A stretch of DNA of 64,000 nt from Chlamydiales bacterium STE3. GTDB taxonomy: Bacteria > Chlamydiota > Chlamydiia > Chlamydiales > Parachlamydiaceae. The notes below the pieces were generated by a model. The model searched no databases. It saw only the letters and a program-made list of their open reading frames with translations, and had not been told where the DNA came from. Every line of letters starts with the position of its first letter. Within the stretch, counting starts at the first letter, position 1. Position numbers and translations under genes: made by a program. This document shows positions 53,747-62,954 of the stretch, piece by piece. The stretch is from positions 24,338 through 88,337 of the forward strand of contig VKHO01000048.1 in the NCBI GenBank assembly GCA_011125455.1, written 5' to 3'.

Positions 53747-53861
53747 TGGCATTCACAGCCGCTATTTTGAACTAGCTATTTTTGTTGCTATTTAAAAATG
53801 GATTTCATATCAACTTGATGTTTCTCTCTTTGGAAATTATTAAAGAATAATTTTTTGATTC

Positions 53862-54155
53862 TTAAGTTTTTGTCCAGTTAATGAAGATTTGCAATATTTC
53901 AATTAAATTTCTTTGGCCGCCATAACCTTCAAACGATTGATTGATCACACTGCATTGCAACCAATCATCGTTACTTTTCTTGCGAGAAATTGGATCAAAA
54001 GGCTTATCCTCTAGTTCTGTATCACTTACATTAATTTTTACCTTCAGCCCTGGACGATCAATTGTCGTAATTTTAATACCATGTAAGTATTCCCAATCGC
54101 CATCACACTGTTGTGCGTACCATTCTTGTAACTGCTTTAAAATGTTTGTATCCAT
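53862..54155 (-). CDS. Imm53-family immunity protein (copy 2)
   Basis: A 97-residue paralogue: MDTNILKQLQEWYAQQCDGDWEY, GIKITTIDRPGLKVKINVSDTELEDKPFDPI, NDDWLQCSVINQSFEGYGGQRNLIEILQIFINWTKT. All Imm53 landmarks are present except that NPGW is RPGL. It differs clearly from copies 1 and 3, so the copies may match different toxin variants. It lies 149 bases downstream of copy 1. Confidence 0.82.
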   Translation of the reverse strand: MDTNILKQLQEWYAQQCDGDWEYLHGIKITTIDRPGLKVKINVSDTELEDKPFDPISRKKSNDDWLQCSVINQSFEGYGGQRNLIEILQIFINWTKT

Positions 54156-54304
54156 TTGCGTTTCACTTAATTTTCTTAGTCAAAATTAGCAATAACGAAT
54201 CATTCAAATTTTATTCATACATTAATTCAATAATTAAGAACTGATTATTTGAGTGCTAACTAGTAAATAAAAATATAAAAGCATCAATATTTGTAATGCT
54301 ACTA

Positions 54305-54598
54305 TCAGCTTTCTGCCCAATTAATAAAAGTTTCAAGCATTTCCGTTAAGTTTGTCGCACCACAACCTCCTTGAAAATTATGATCTTTAATGCAGCAGTG
54401 TAGCCAATCAGTTTCACTTCTGTCTATACGTATAGTCGTGAATGACTTACTTTCTAATTCTGTTCCAGGTAGTTTTACGATGATTACCCAACCTGGATTA
54501 TCAACTGTAGTAATGAGAAAATTCTTCAAAGGTTCCCATTCTTTATCGTAGTTACGTACTAGCCATTCTTGTATCCTTTCCAAAGTATTTTCATTCAT
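54305..54598 (-). CDS. Imm53-family immunity protein (copy 1, adjacent to the toxin)
   Basis: A 97-residue protein, MNENTLERIQEWLVRNYDKEWEP, FLITTVDNPGWVIIVKLPGTELESKSF, ETDWLHCCIKDHNFQGGCGATNLTEMLETFINWAES. AGGAG overlaps the end region of the rhs gene and the ATG is 15 bases after its stop, so this is the cognate immunity gene by position. It lacks the CDGD of the other copies (NYDKEW instead), which hints that it follows the present toxin tip. It would act in the cytoplasm by binding the toxin domain. Confidence 0.85.
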   Translation of the reverse strand: MNENTLERIQEWLVRNYDKEWEPLKNFLITTVDNPGWVIIVKLPGTELESKSFTTIRIDRSETDWLHCCIKDHNFQGGCGATNLTEMLETFINWAES

Positions 54599-54613
54599 TT
54601 ATTTCTCCTAAAA

Positions 54614-57600
54614 TTAACGAGGTATTTCCCAATTTTCGGGAACTCTTACTCCACCAGGTGTATGTGGTTCATGTACATGCGGTACATTTATATATTTATC
54701 GATTACCTTGTTAAAGTGCCCTTCGCTACTACTTCCATTATCATACCTCTTTTCACTCTCCCAAAGATTGGGATTTCTATGATTAGTTTGTGGTTTAAAT
54801 GTTTCATAGTGAGTAATCTCACCTGTATCAGGATCTCTTCTAAATGTACTATGAGCTCCTTCAGCATTTTTATCAGGTGAAAAACGCTTACGTTTGCCCT
54901 TCTTTTCGGGGTCCTTTGCTCTTGTCTCTTTCTGTTTATCCTCAACTTCTCCTTCAACCTGGGATGCCATTTCCATGCGCGTGAAGTAATCATCGCAGCG
55001 GCGGTCATATTGCTTATTGATCTCATAGACCGTGTAGCCAATCGTAGCGCCTACACCAATGCCTAGTAGCGATTCAAATGTAATAAAACTAAACGTGAAG
55101 CCTCCAATCCCAAAAGTCCCAGAAAAGGCAGGGATAAGGAGGGCAAAAGCAAATCTCCCATCAGGGTCTTTGTAATAATAAGGGTTATTATAAACGTAGG
55201 CGTAAAGATTAAAGCCGCCGGGATAGCCAATAGGATCTGGAGTCATCCAACACCCTTGCAAGGGATCATAGTAGCGTTGACCGAAATAAACTAAACCAGA
55301 TTCGGCATCAAAACGCTTAGAAGCAAAGCGCCACGGATTTGAAGATGGCGTCAATCCTTCGCCAAACGAAGAGTAGCGATAATTTTCATAAAGATTTCCT
55401 GAACCCTCGATCAATGCTATCACATTGCCAGAAAAATCATGGACTGGAGCAAAGACCTCATCGCCAATTTCGATAGCAACAGCGCTCCCTATTTCTGAAG
55501 AACCTGGAGCAAGAACGCGAAATTCCTTTAATTTTCCGAGAGAAACTGCCCCAATCTCCTTTTGTCCATCGTAGATAAACGTCGTTGATGATTTCGACAT
55601 GCGGCGGTTAAAGGCATCATAGGTATAAATAGTCGTTACATCGTTTTTCGTTACCGAAGTAAGTCTATCTAAAGCATCATATGTATAGACTGCTGCCGGT
55701 GTTTGAACAAGCCTTCCATCTCGATCGTAAAGATAGCCCTTGCTAAGATTCTGATTCAACGCATTGAAAGTCGATGCAGAGCCATTTTTTGCAACTCTAT
55801 TGTAGGCCGAGTCGAAAGCAAATGTATTAGAGGCTATCCCTTCTTCACTCTTCAGTTGGTAAAGCTCGTCATAGGCATAGCTGCAAGTTGTGGCTCCACT
55901 GGAATCCTTGATTTCTCTAGAAAGCAAGTTGCCAACCGCATCGTATTCTTTAACCTGCTCTAAAGTATGTTTGGTGGTTCTTGAAACTAACCGCCCCTTC
56001 ATATCAAAGGATTGAGAAAGTGTTCCCGCTTTCTTTAAGAAGGTCTCTTCTAGACAATTGCCAGACAAATCAAATTGATCATAGGTGTGTCGATACTGCT
56101 CCTTACCATGACAATCGTAGCGAATAATATTCTTCAGCTGAGAGCTATTATAAGAGTAAACCACTGAGGATTGATCTGGAAGCGTGAGAGATACCACTCT
56201 TCCCAGCAAATCATAGGTATATTTAACGGTGTGGCCTGTAGCTTGTTTTTCCTCAACTAAGCGGTCCCAAGCATAGGTTCGCAATGTCGAGCGTTTTAAC
56301 ACTTCGTCGTGTGTAGCTACAATGTTATGATTTAAGTCATACTCATAACGATAGGAGAAGGAAGCATCACTTGCTAACTTGCTCTCCAGTTGGCCATCTG
56401 AGCTATAAAAATGAACGATCGAGGTGCCACTTGGCTTAATAGTGGAGCGCAGCTGGCCTAAAGCATTATAATTATAAACCGTCGTTCGCTGTTCTGGTTC
56501 TGCATAAGCCTCTGTCATTGAAACGACGGCATTCATCACATTATACGTCCAGACATGGGTGATTTCTTGGGGAAGCCCCTGGCCAAATACAACCTCAACA
56601 ACCTTACAGCGATTGCTATTTTGATCATAGTACGAGATATTCTGTTGAGTTACTTGCCCCATGGCATTTTTGCGCAAGTGCACGACTTCACGGCCTAATG
56701 CATCCTTAATGCTAATCGTCTTATTTCCAAGTGGATCGATCACCTCTTTGTAAGGGACAAGCACTCCTTCTTTGTTTCTATAATCAAAACGTATTTCTGT
56801 TTTGGTACAATTTCTAAGAGCATCTATCACCTCGATCGGTGTGCCATAGGAATCGTAACGTGTTTCGATTGTGTTGGAGCCCTTTTGATTGTAGGTGGTT
56901 TCCAAAATTACGCGACCTAATACGTCGTATGCATAATTCTTTTGTGTCAGAATGTTCCCCAAAAAATCTTCTGTCGTTTCTTGCATAGTGCGATCTAAAA
57001 GGTCATAAACGAATCGATTGATGATCACTTCATGAGGCTCTGAACCATAGGAAGAAGCTTTTTTGACTAACCTTCCTAATGCGTCATATTCGTAGGTCGT
57101 CAAACTCCCCTTTGAACTTACACTCTGCATTCTTCCAGATACATCGTATGTGTAGTTGGTTTGATGCCCCATAGCATCGGTTTCAGAAAGCAGATGGAAA
57201 GCATCATAGGTTAAAGTTGTAAATGATTTGAGAACACCTTCAGAAGTATAGAATTCCGTGCGGACTACACGATCCTGATAGTCATAATAGTATTTTGTTA
57301 GACAGCCATTACGTCTTGTATGTGTTTCAAGAGGGCCATGTAGAAGGTAGGTGAACTTTTCTTCCGTGCCATCAGGATGTTTAATAAGGTAAGGCTTGCC
57401 TCGCGCAGTATTGAAATAGGTTGTTGCTTGTCCATTGGGATCGATTGTCAAACAGCGGCACCCCATCGGATCATAGTTAAAGCTGATTGTCGCATGGGTT
57501 TTTTGTCCATTTTGATCCTGAACTTGAGGAGAGATAATCTGCACTACTCTTCCAAATTCGTCATACACATAAATTGTCTCGTTCCCATAACAATCAATGG

Positions 57601-59704
57601 CAGCAATCTTTTGCCCTAAGAGATTATAGCGGTAGTGTGTAGATAAAACACGGTCAAGATGAACCTCATCTTCTTGAATTAATCGATTGGAAAAATCGTA
57701 TGTAAACTGTTTGTGAACACGTAGGTCTGGTCCTTGCTCCTTTTTAAGATTGCCATACTGATCATATTCGCGATAAGTGACTTGGCCTAGAGCGTCAACT
57801 TCTTTGGTAGCCTGACCTAAGTGGTTATACTCCCAAAAAAGAGTGTAACGAAACGCTCTATTGGAATCGTAGACATCTTGTCTTACAAGATGTCCTTCTA
57901 ATGAGTAGGTATTTACAAGGGCCTTTAGCAAAATTTGTTGGCCAGAAGAATCCTGATAATACTCTTCTTCTGTATCGGGAACGCCAAAGGGAAAGGTTTT
58001 TCGAGGTGTCATGAGGCGCAATTTTCTATAAGTCACATTCGATAAATCGAGCGGCTCTGACGATGTTCCATCATCAACAATTTCAGAAGCTAAGGCACTA
58101 TTGCTGTCATAGGTATAGCAATAGCGCTGCATAATTTTTCCCTGAAAGAGAATGTACTTCACAGCAACCAAATCTGTGCCATCGTAGTAGCGGTATGCTG
58201 TGCCTCTATCTCCTTCTGTTTCAATCAAAAGAAGATTGCGGCCATCTTGAGAGTAGACAAAGCTCTTTTCATGGCAATCACATCCAGTTTCAATTGGAGT
58301 GCCATTTTCATCGACTAACAATGCAACGGGGTTTTTTCCTGTGAGATGGCCGTAAAAGGATTCTTTAAAAATATTTCCAAACTGATCATAAGAGTACGTT
58401 TTACAAAACAAAGGGCCTGTTTCTGCTGACGAATAGACACGAGCAACAAGGTTGCCGACATTCCCACCCTTTCCCCAATAGAGCTTATCAGCTACATAAA
58501 GTTGATCCGAGCTGTTCATCTTCTCGATTTCAACTAGTCGAAGATTCTTATCCCATGTGTATTTGGTTCTTATTTTGTGGGCATCGAATACATGGCAGAC
58601 ACCGCCATCTCGATCGCGATCAGGCTCATCATAGTGAAAGTTGTAGAGTGGCAAAAGTGCATCAGTCTGTCCAATTGGCGCGAAAAGAGTTTGTACTTTT
58701 CCAAAGTTTCTATCTTTTCCTTTAAGCAGCGCTGAGTTAGGAACAGTTTTGCAATAACAGACTTGCATCACCTGCTCTCCGACTCTTTTTTCTATAAGGC
58801 GTTGCCTTGTACTTCCATCAAACTTTTCATAGCGGTATTTTTCTGTTGGTGCGTTGGGCCTTTGCACTTCTCGAAGATAAGAGGCTCGGTTGCCATCCGC
58901 TTTAAATCTTGAAAAAAGATATTGAACAGAACGACCGTCACCAGAAGCTACTCTTAAGCGTGTTGTATTAAGGCTTTTAGAGGGATATTCGAAAGATAAT
59001 GTCTGCAATACATCTACAGGAAGGTCTTGACTCTTACCACTGACCATAGCAACATAGCTCAACTGATCTTTATCGTTATAGTGGTAGTGTCTCTCAACAC
59101 CGCTCGCTTTCTTCTCTACCTGCAATAAATAAGCTTTTGCGTCTTTATGGTAATCTCTTTCCTGCCTTTTAAAAATCTCGCAAGAGCCATCACCCTTTAT
59201 CAATGTACAGTGTCGTGCTTGAGGATCAGAGCATTTTAGTAAATAGTTTTTTAAATTGGTTTTTCCGCTAATTGTCGCGCTTGAGTTATTCGTAAATCCT
59301 TTCTTAAACATCTCCTTGCTAAGGCTTGCTTGGTTGCCTTTAAGTTTGCCAAAGCGCATCTCCGATCCAAAGGCACCTTTTAAAACATACTGATCACTTC
59401 CGTGGGCACACTCTAGAATTCCCTGCAAATTAAAGTGCCACCCATTACAAAGCCCTCCCTGAGAAGTATCGGAGCTAGAATAACTGCGTTCTAATACGAG
59501 AGGTTCGCCACCAACCAACATCAGATCACACTGCCTATCGAAAAAATCGCCCGTAATGACGTTGACGCAATCAGCGATAATAGCATTTGGCTCCCCTTCC
59601 AGATTGACAAGAGGGAAGCTATCATCATTAGTGGTCGTTGGGAAAAAATCTTCAGCCGAAACTAAGGAAAAAAATAAACAGATGAGTGGGATAAAACGGA
59701 GCAT
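54614..59704 (-). CDS. Rhs/YD-repeat secreted polymorphic toxin with type 24-like C-terminal domain
   Basis: A 1696-residue protein. A Sec signal peptide (MLRFIPLICLFFSLVSA, cut at about 17) is followed by a DUF6531-like start (VNVITGDFFDRQCDLMLVGGEPLVLERSYSS). Dozens of YD repeats (YDxxGRV, YDALGRL, TYDALDRL) fill about 200-1430. The Rhs core is near 1456-1516 (RFASKRFDAESGLVYFGQRYYDP, WMTPDPIGYPGGFNLYAYVYNNP). A hydrophobic hairpin (about 1517-1565) and a polar linker precede the toxin domain from about 1600: GAHSTFRRDPDTGEITHYETFKPQ, NPNLWESEKRYD, VPHVHEPHTPGG and a WEIPR end, which resembles polymorphic toxin type 24. The next gene is its likely immunity gene. Confidence 0.9.
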   Translation of the reverse strand: MLRFIPLICLFFSLVSAEDFFPTTTNDDSFPLVNLEGEPNAIIADCVNVITGDFFDRQCDLMLVGGEPLVLERSYSSSDTSQGGLCNGWHFNLQGILECAHGSDQYVLKGAFGSEMRFGKLKGNQASLSKEMFKKGFTNNSSATISGKTNLKNYLLKCSDPQARHCTLIKGDGSCEIFKRQERDYHKDAKAYLLQVEKKASGVERHYHYNDKDQLSYVAMVSGKSQDLPVDVLQTLSFEYPSKSLNTTRLRVASGDGRSVQYLFSRFKADGNRASYLREVQRPNAPTEKYRYEKFDGSTRQRLIEKRVGEQVMQVCYCKTVPNSALLKGKDRNFGKVQTLFAPIGQTDALLPLYNFHYDEPDRDRDGGVCHVFDAHKIRTKYTWDKNLRLVEIEKMNSSDQLYVADKLYWGKGGNVGNLVARVYSSAETGPLFCKTYSYDQFGNIFKESFYGHLTGKNPVALLVDENGTPIETGCDCHEKSFVYSQDGRNLLLIETEGDRGTAYRYYDGTDLVAVKYILFQGKIMQRYCYTYDSNSALASEIVDDGTSSEPLDLSNVTYRKLRLMTPRKTFPFGVPDTEEEYYQDSSGQQILLKALVNTYSLEGHLVRQDVYDSNRAFRYTLFWEYNHLGQATKEVDALGQVTYREYDQYGNLKKEQGPDLRVHKQFTYDFSNRLIQEDEVHLDRVLSTHYRYNLLGQKIAAIDCYGNETIYVYDEFGRVVQIISPQVQDQNGQKTHATISFNYDPMGCRCLTIDPNGQATTYFNTARGKPYLIKHPDGTEEKFTYLLHGPLETHTRRNGCLTKYYYDYQDRVVRTEFYTSEGVLKSFTTLTYDAFHLLSETDAMGHQTNYTYDVSGRMQSVSSKGSLTTYEYDALGRLVKKASSYGSEPHEVIINRFVYDLLDRTMQETTEDFLGNILTQKNYAYDVLGRVILETTYNQKGSNTIETRYDSYGTPIEVIDALRNCTKTEIRFDYRNKEGVLVPYKEVIDPLGNKTISIKDALGREVVHLRKNAMGQVTQQNISYYDQNSNRCKVVEVVFGQGLPQEITHVWTYNVMNAVVSMTEAYAEPEQRTTVYNYNALGQLRSTIKPSGTSIVHFYSSDGQLESKLASDASFSYRYEYDLNHNIVATHDEVLKRSTLRTYAWDRLVEEKQATGHTVKYTYDLLGRVVSLTLPDQSSVVYSYNSSQLKNIIRYDCHGKEQYRHTYDQFDLSGNCLEETFLKKAGTLSQSFDMKGRLVSRTTKHTLEQVKEYDAVGNLLSREIKDSSGATTCSYAYDELYQLKSEEGIASNTFAFDSAYNRVAKNGSASTFNALNQNLSKGYLYDRDGRLVQTPAAVYTYDALDRLTSVTKNDVTTIYTYDAFNRRMSKSSTTFIYDGQKEIGAVSLGKLKEFRVLAPGSSEIGSAVAIEIGDEVFAPVHDFSGNVIALIEGSGNLYENYRYSSFGEGLTPSSNPWRFASKRFDAESGLVYFGQRYYDPLQGCWMTPDPIGYPGGFNLYAYVYNNPYYYKDPDGRFAFALLIPAFSGTFGIGGFTFSFITFESLLGIGVGATIGYTVYEINKQYDRRCDDYFTRMEMASQVEGEVEDKQKETRAKDPEKKGKRKRFSPDKNAEGAHSTFRRDPDTGEITHYETFKPQTNHRNPNLWESEKRYDNGSSSEGHFNKVIDKYINVPHVHEPHTPGGVRVPENWEIPR

Positions 59705-59735
59705 ATAAAGCCAAATTAAAAATAAAACTTCAAGC

Positions 59736-59763
59736 AGTCTACACGGAAAAAACAGCTTGTCAA
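59736..59763 (-). promoter_or_regulatory. Promoter of the rhs gene
   Basis: On the minus strand a perfect TTGACA (59763-59758) is followed after 16 bases by TAGACT (59741-59736), 31 bases before the start codon. Little else in the neighbourhood fits as well. Confidence 0.6.
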
Positions 59764-59820
59764 CATTAAACTTTTATTTTTAATTTTTTTTTAGAAAGCG
59801 TATTCCTTTTGCCGTAAACA

Positions 59821-59872
59821 GCAGGCCATTTTTCATCTTAATAGAGCTTAAGTTCGAAGAAAACTGGCCTGC
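59821..59872. terminator. Long hairpin between GNAT and rhs genes
   Basis: GCAGGCCATTTTTC (59821-59834) pairs with GAAAACTGGCCTGC (59859-59872) with one mismatch; inside, CTTAA and TTAAG form an inner stem. It lies in the 339-base gap upstream of rhs and downstream of the acetyltransferase gene and may end the latter's transcript. The rest of the gap holds only the rhs promoter. Confidence 0.45.
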
Positions 59873-60043
59873 CAAATAGGCTTATAGCTGTAAATTGAAA
59901 TAAAGAGCTTTTAAAGAGAATTTGTTAGCCATTTTTTGCCTTTAAAAACGGAATGTGATTAAAAGTGAGCGCCAACATTTAAGAAGCTAAACCTCATCCC
60001 TTAGTTTGCCTGCTATCAAAAAAAAATAGTTCTATAAAGTTAT

Positions 60044-60694
60044 CTAAACAATGGTGATATTTTTAAGAACTGAGGTGTACCAATCCAAAGTCGCAATGTC
60101 CTCTTTTACTAAGGCATAAAGTCTGGCGCTTCGCTCAGGATTGTAACCTTGGCTGAGCATCCTTTGATTGGGCTCTGAAAAATAGTTTTTTGCTTCACAC
60201 TCGAATTTAAAATGGCATTTTTCAATCACCCTTATACTTTTCTGGTTGGCTCTGTTGCAGATAATTTCCACACGATCGCAGCCAAAAAATTGAAAGGCCA
60301 CAACAACGAGAACTTTTGTCGCAATTGTCGCTAAACCTTTATTGCAGTGCTTAGAAGAAGTCCAATAACCAATCCCTAACGATTTTTTGTTAGGCACTCT
60401 TGAGGCATGCAAACTAGCAGACATTAAAAACTCTTTGCTCTTGCTTACGAAAACAGCAAAATCATAGGAAATGCCTTTAGAAAAATTTTTGTTAGCAAGG
60501 CGCATTCTCCCCATCTGACTTTCAAGGGTTAATTCACGATGGGACCAATCCATAAAAGGTTTTAAATCATTTAAACTTAATATTAAAGAAGCAAGCACCG
60601 CCTCCGCATGCTCTTCTCGTAATGGGAAAAAACTTAGTGAAAAAAGCTCATCGACATAACGAATTTCAGTAAAGTAAGCTTTTTCTGAAAGCAT
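60044..60694 (-). CDS. GNAT acetyltransferase, RimJ/RimL-like
   Basis: A 216-residue protein. The GNAT fold is seen in FSLSFFPLREEHAEAVLASL (first strand and helix), YDFAVFVSKSKEFLMSASLH, SLGIGYWTSSKHCNKGLATIATKVLVVVAFQFFG (acetyl-CoA loop, here CNKGLAT in place of QxxGxA/G) and VEIICNRANQKSIRVIEKCHFKFE. The group acetylates N-termini of ribosomal proteins, or other small amines. Substrate unknown. It is about 30 residues longer at the C-terminus than RimL. Confidence 0.85.
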   Translation of the reverse strand: MLSEKAYFTEIRYVDELFSLSFFPLREEHAEAVLASLILSLNDLKPFMDWSHRELTLESQMGRMRLANKNFSKGISYDFAVFVSKSKEFLMSASLHASRVPNKKSLGIGYWTSSKHCNKGLATIATKVLVVVAFQFFGCDRVEIICNRANQKSIRVIEKCHFKFECEAKNYFSEPNQRMLSQGYNPERSARLYALVKEDIATLDWYTSVLKNITIV

Positions 60695-61564
60695 AAAATG
60701 TCACTTCGTTTATTGCATTTACAAAGTTTCTAACATTTTCTATAACTCGCCGACAATCAAAATTTTTTGTTAAATGTATGAAAAGACTATTCAAATTAAA
60801 CTTATAGCTTAAAGCTTAGACGAAAGCTGCGACAGGATGAAGATGAAAAAAGAAAATACCATTTTTTATCATTTTCTCCACTTTGTTAGCTTTGTATTAC
60901 CTTTATCAAAGAGATTGGATATCCCTGATCATTTATTTATCTGGATTTTTTTAGCTAAGGAGTTTATAAAAATTTTTAATAATAGCAATAGGGTTTGATC
61001 TGCTAAGTTTAAACTTGCCACATTAGGGATCCACACTTAAATGACCCATTATGATAGCAATGATGAGCTTAAGCCCTTTAATCTCTCGATGCAAACAACT
61101 TGACAGAGAATGGTGAGTCGAAAAAACTGGTTTCTAATTACGAAATTAAATCACGCCTTAAATGCTTTTGATTATTTCTATTGCCTGTAGCCATTTTTTG
61201 CCAAAACGAAGCTATCTTAATTTCTAAATAGATGCGCTTGCTGACTATAAAAAAAGCTCTAGTAGACACTGCCTTTTCTCGCTTTAAAGACAGGATAGAC
61301 ATCAAATTTTTGCGTAAAGAAGTAAGTTCTAAATCATTTAAAATAGTGTCGATTAAAACAGATGAAAAAAAACCTATTTTCCCATTATTTTCTTGTCTCC
61401 TGGCTTTTTCAACAAAATCATTATTTCAATCAATAATTAGAAATTATTATTTAATTATTTCCCTAAATTATATTAAAAAACGAATTATCTAATTTGAATT
61501 TTTCTTTTATTTTAATTCTAAATCATTATATAATTTTTACAATTTTTATGAGGACAAATGAATA
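60695..61564. other. 870-nt non-coding or decayed stretch
   Basis: No convincing gene. A plus-strand frame at 61232-61492 (MRLLTIKKALVDTAFSRFKDR...) has no ribosome site and low complexity, and I do not accept it. The last 130 bases are nearly pure A/T and lead into the BTB gene, where AGGA lies ten bases before the start. Confidence 0.4.
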
Positions 61565-62890
61565 ATGAATGCTGTTAGTTGTACGAGTTATGTTAAACAT
61601 TCCTTTTTAGAAAGGCAAATGCTAGCCATTTCAGGAAAAGCGAATTTCTGGGGCACTATTCTATTTATATCTTCTTTATTCGTTCCAAAAATTTTGGCGC
61701 ATTCCGGAATTTTTTCCTGTTTTAGAAATAAAAAAGTCAAAAATTTAAGAGATATGAATCTGCCAGGGTCCTGTCAAAAAACAAGATTTTTTGTGACTTC
61801 TCATTTCGCCGATAGAGATCCAGCCCCTGCCTACTTAGATGAAATAGAGCGTCAACCCCAAAAACGGGCTTCTTTAGGTACACAGGGAACAGCGGGCAGA
61901 CAGGAGAATTCTCTAGGTTCTAAAAAAGGAGGAAAGTTATCTAGGGCCTATGAGGAAGACGATAGCGAAGATAATGATTTTCGATCGCACTTTCAAAATC
62001 TAGCATTAGCAAACTTGAAAGCCGATGGTCTAGGCAATATTTTAAACTTAGGAGCTAACAGGCAAAAATACTTAGCTTACCTCCATAAAAACCAGTCGAA
62101 AACTTTTAAAAATCTCTTTATCGAAGTTCTCAACAGGGAAGAAGAGGGCCTGCTTATAGATTGTCTTAAGCTCATGGACAGGGAAGAGTTAGATGAGATT
62201 TTAGCAAATTTTAGCAATTTCAAATTAAAATTCGGCGACAAAACAATCCTTTCTCATAAGGTGATTTTAGAAACCTTGCTTGGAGACTACTTTAAGCGCC
62301 TATTTGCCTCTGAAATGCTTGAAGTAAATTACGGCGAAATTCACTTGCAAGAGGAGGACTACGAATTATTCGAAAGCATTATAAATGCCTTAGCTTTTGA
62401 TAAGCCTCTTATTGTTAATGGAGATAACTTACGAGGGTATTTAGAAATCTCTGAAAAATACTTCCTTTCTACTTTAAAAAGGCAGTGCGAAAAATTTATA
62501 ATAAGCAATCTTACTGATTTTGAAGATTTAAGTGAAATTTTCGAACTTGCAGATAGGTATCACCTTAAAACCATCCTTGACAAGTTAGTTAGAAAGGCTT
62601 TAGGAGAAAAAGATCAATCCAAATGGGACTTTTTAAGTCCATACTTACCTAAAATCCAAAAATTGCAAATCAAAGGTTTTTATAACCAAAGCCTCCTCAA
62701 TCAATGTATAGGTTTAAAAAAACTCAGCATAGCATCTGAAGATAAAACTTTTTTACAATCACTGCATTATTTTCCGCATCTAAAAAGTGTGAGTATTATC
62801 TGCTCGGAGTTAAAAGACAGTGACTTGGAAAATTTGCAGAGGTTGCAATGGCCTTGTTGCAAAATGACCCTCACATCGAATTTAAAATAG
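61565..62890 (+). CDS. BTB/POZ-domain protein, candidate effector
   Basis: A 441-residue protein. The N-terminus has a hydrophobic segment (FWGTILFISSLFVPKILAHSGIF, about 28-50) followed by a polar, low-complexity linker to about 150. Residues about 217-310 are a BTB/POZ domain: LKFGDKTILSHKVILETLLGDYFKRLFAS, IHLQEEDYELFESIINALAFDKPLIV, YLEISEKYFLSTLKRQCEKFII. A BACK-like helical stretch (LSEIFELADRYHLKTILDKLVRKAL) follows, then leucine-rich-like segments (LPKIQKLQIKGF, GLKKLSIAS, FPHLKSVSIICSEL). BTB proteins are adaptors of Cullin-3 ubiquitin ligases in eukaryotes; amoeba-associated Chlamydiae carry expanded families thought to act in the host. Confidence 0.82.
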   Translation: MNAVSCTSYVKHSFLERQMLAISGKANFWGTILFISSLFVPKILAHSGIFSCFRNKKVKNLRDMNLPGSCQKTRFFVTSHFADRDPAPAYLDEIERQPQKRASLGTQGTAGRQENSLGSKKGGKLSRAYEEDDSEDNDFRSHFQNLALANLKADGLGNILNLGANRQKYLAYLHKNQSKTFKNLFIEVLNREEEGLLIDCLKLMDREELDEILANFSNFKLKFGDKTILSHKVILETLLGDYFKRLFASEMLEVNYGEIHLQEEDYELFESIINALAFDKPLIVNGDNLRGYLEISEKYFLSTLKRQCEKFIISNLTDFEDLSEIFELADRYHLKTILDKLVRKALGEKDQSKWDFLSPYLPKIQKLQIKGFYNQSLLNQCIGLKKLSIASEDKTFLQSLHYFPHLKSVSIICSELKDSDLENLQRLQWPCCKMTLTSNLK

Positions 62891-62905
62891 CATGTAAATA
62901 AAAAA

Positions 62906-62954
62906 TGCATGGGGTAGTCTGTTTCTGACTAAAGAAAACGGGACTACCCATGCA
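62906..62954. repeat. Inverted repeat at the IS end
   Basis: TGCATGGGGTAGTC and GACTACCCATGCA (one extra G in the left arm) flank a 22-base spacer. The right arm includes the transposase start codon. It is probably the left end of the truncated insertion sequence. Confidence 0.6.

Noticed and set aside
53408..54189. Plus-strand frames opposite the Imm53-like genes, with similar translations
   Set aside because: They resemble each other only because the genes on the other strand are paralogues.
54703..55041. Second frame inside the rhs 3' end, same strand
   Set aside because: Overlaps the toxin domain in another frame, has no ribosome site and no similarity.
61232..61492. Plus-strand frame of 86 residues
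   Set aside because: Low-complexity Lys/Ile/Phe-rich translation from A/T-rich DNA, no ribosome site.
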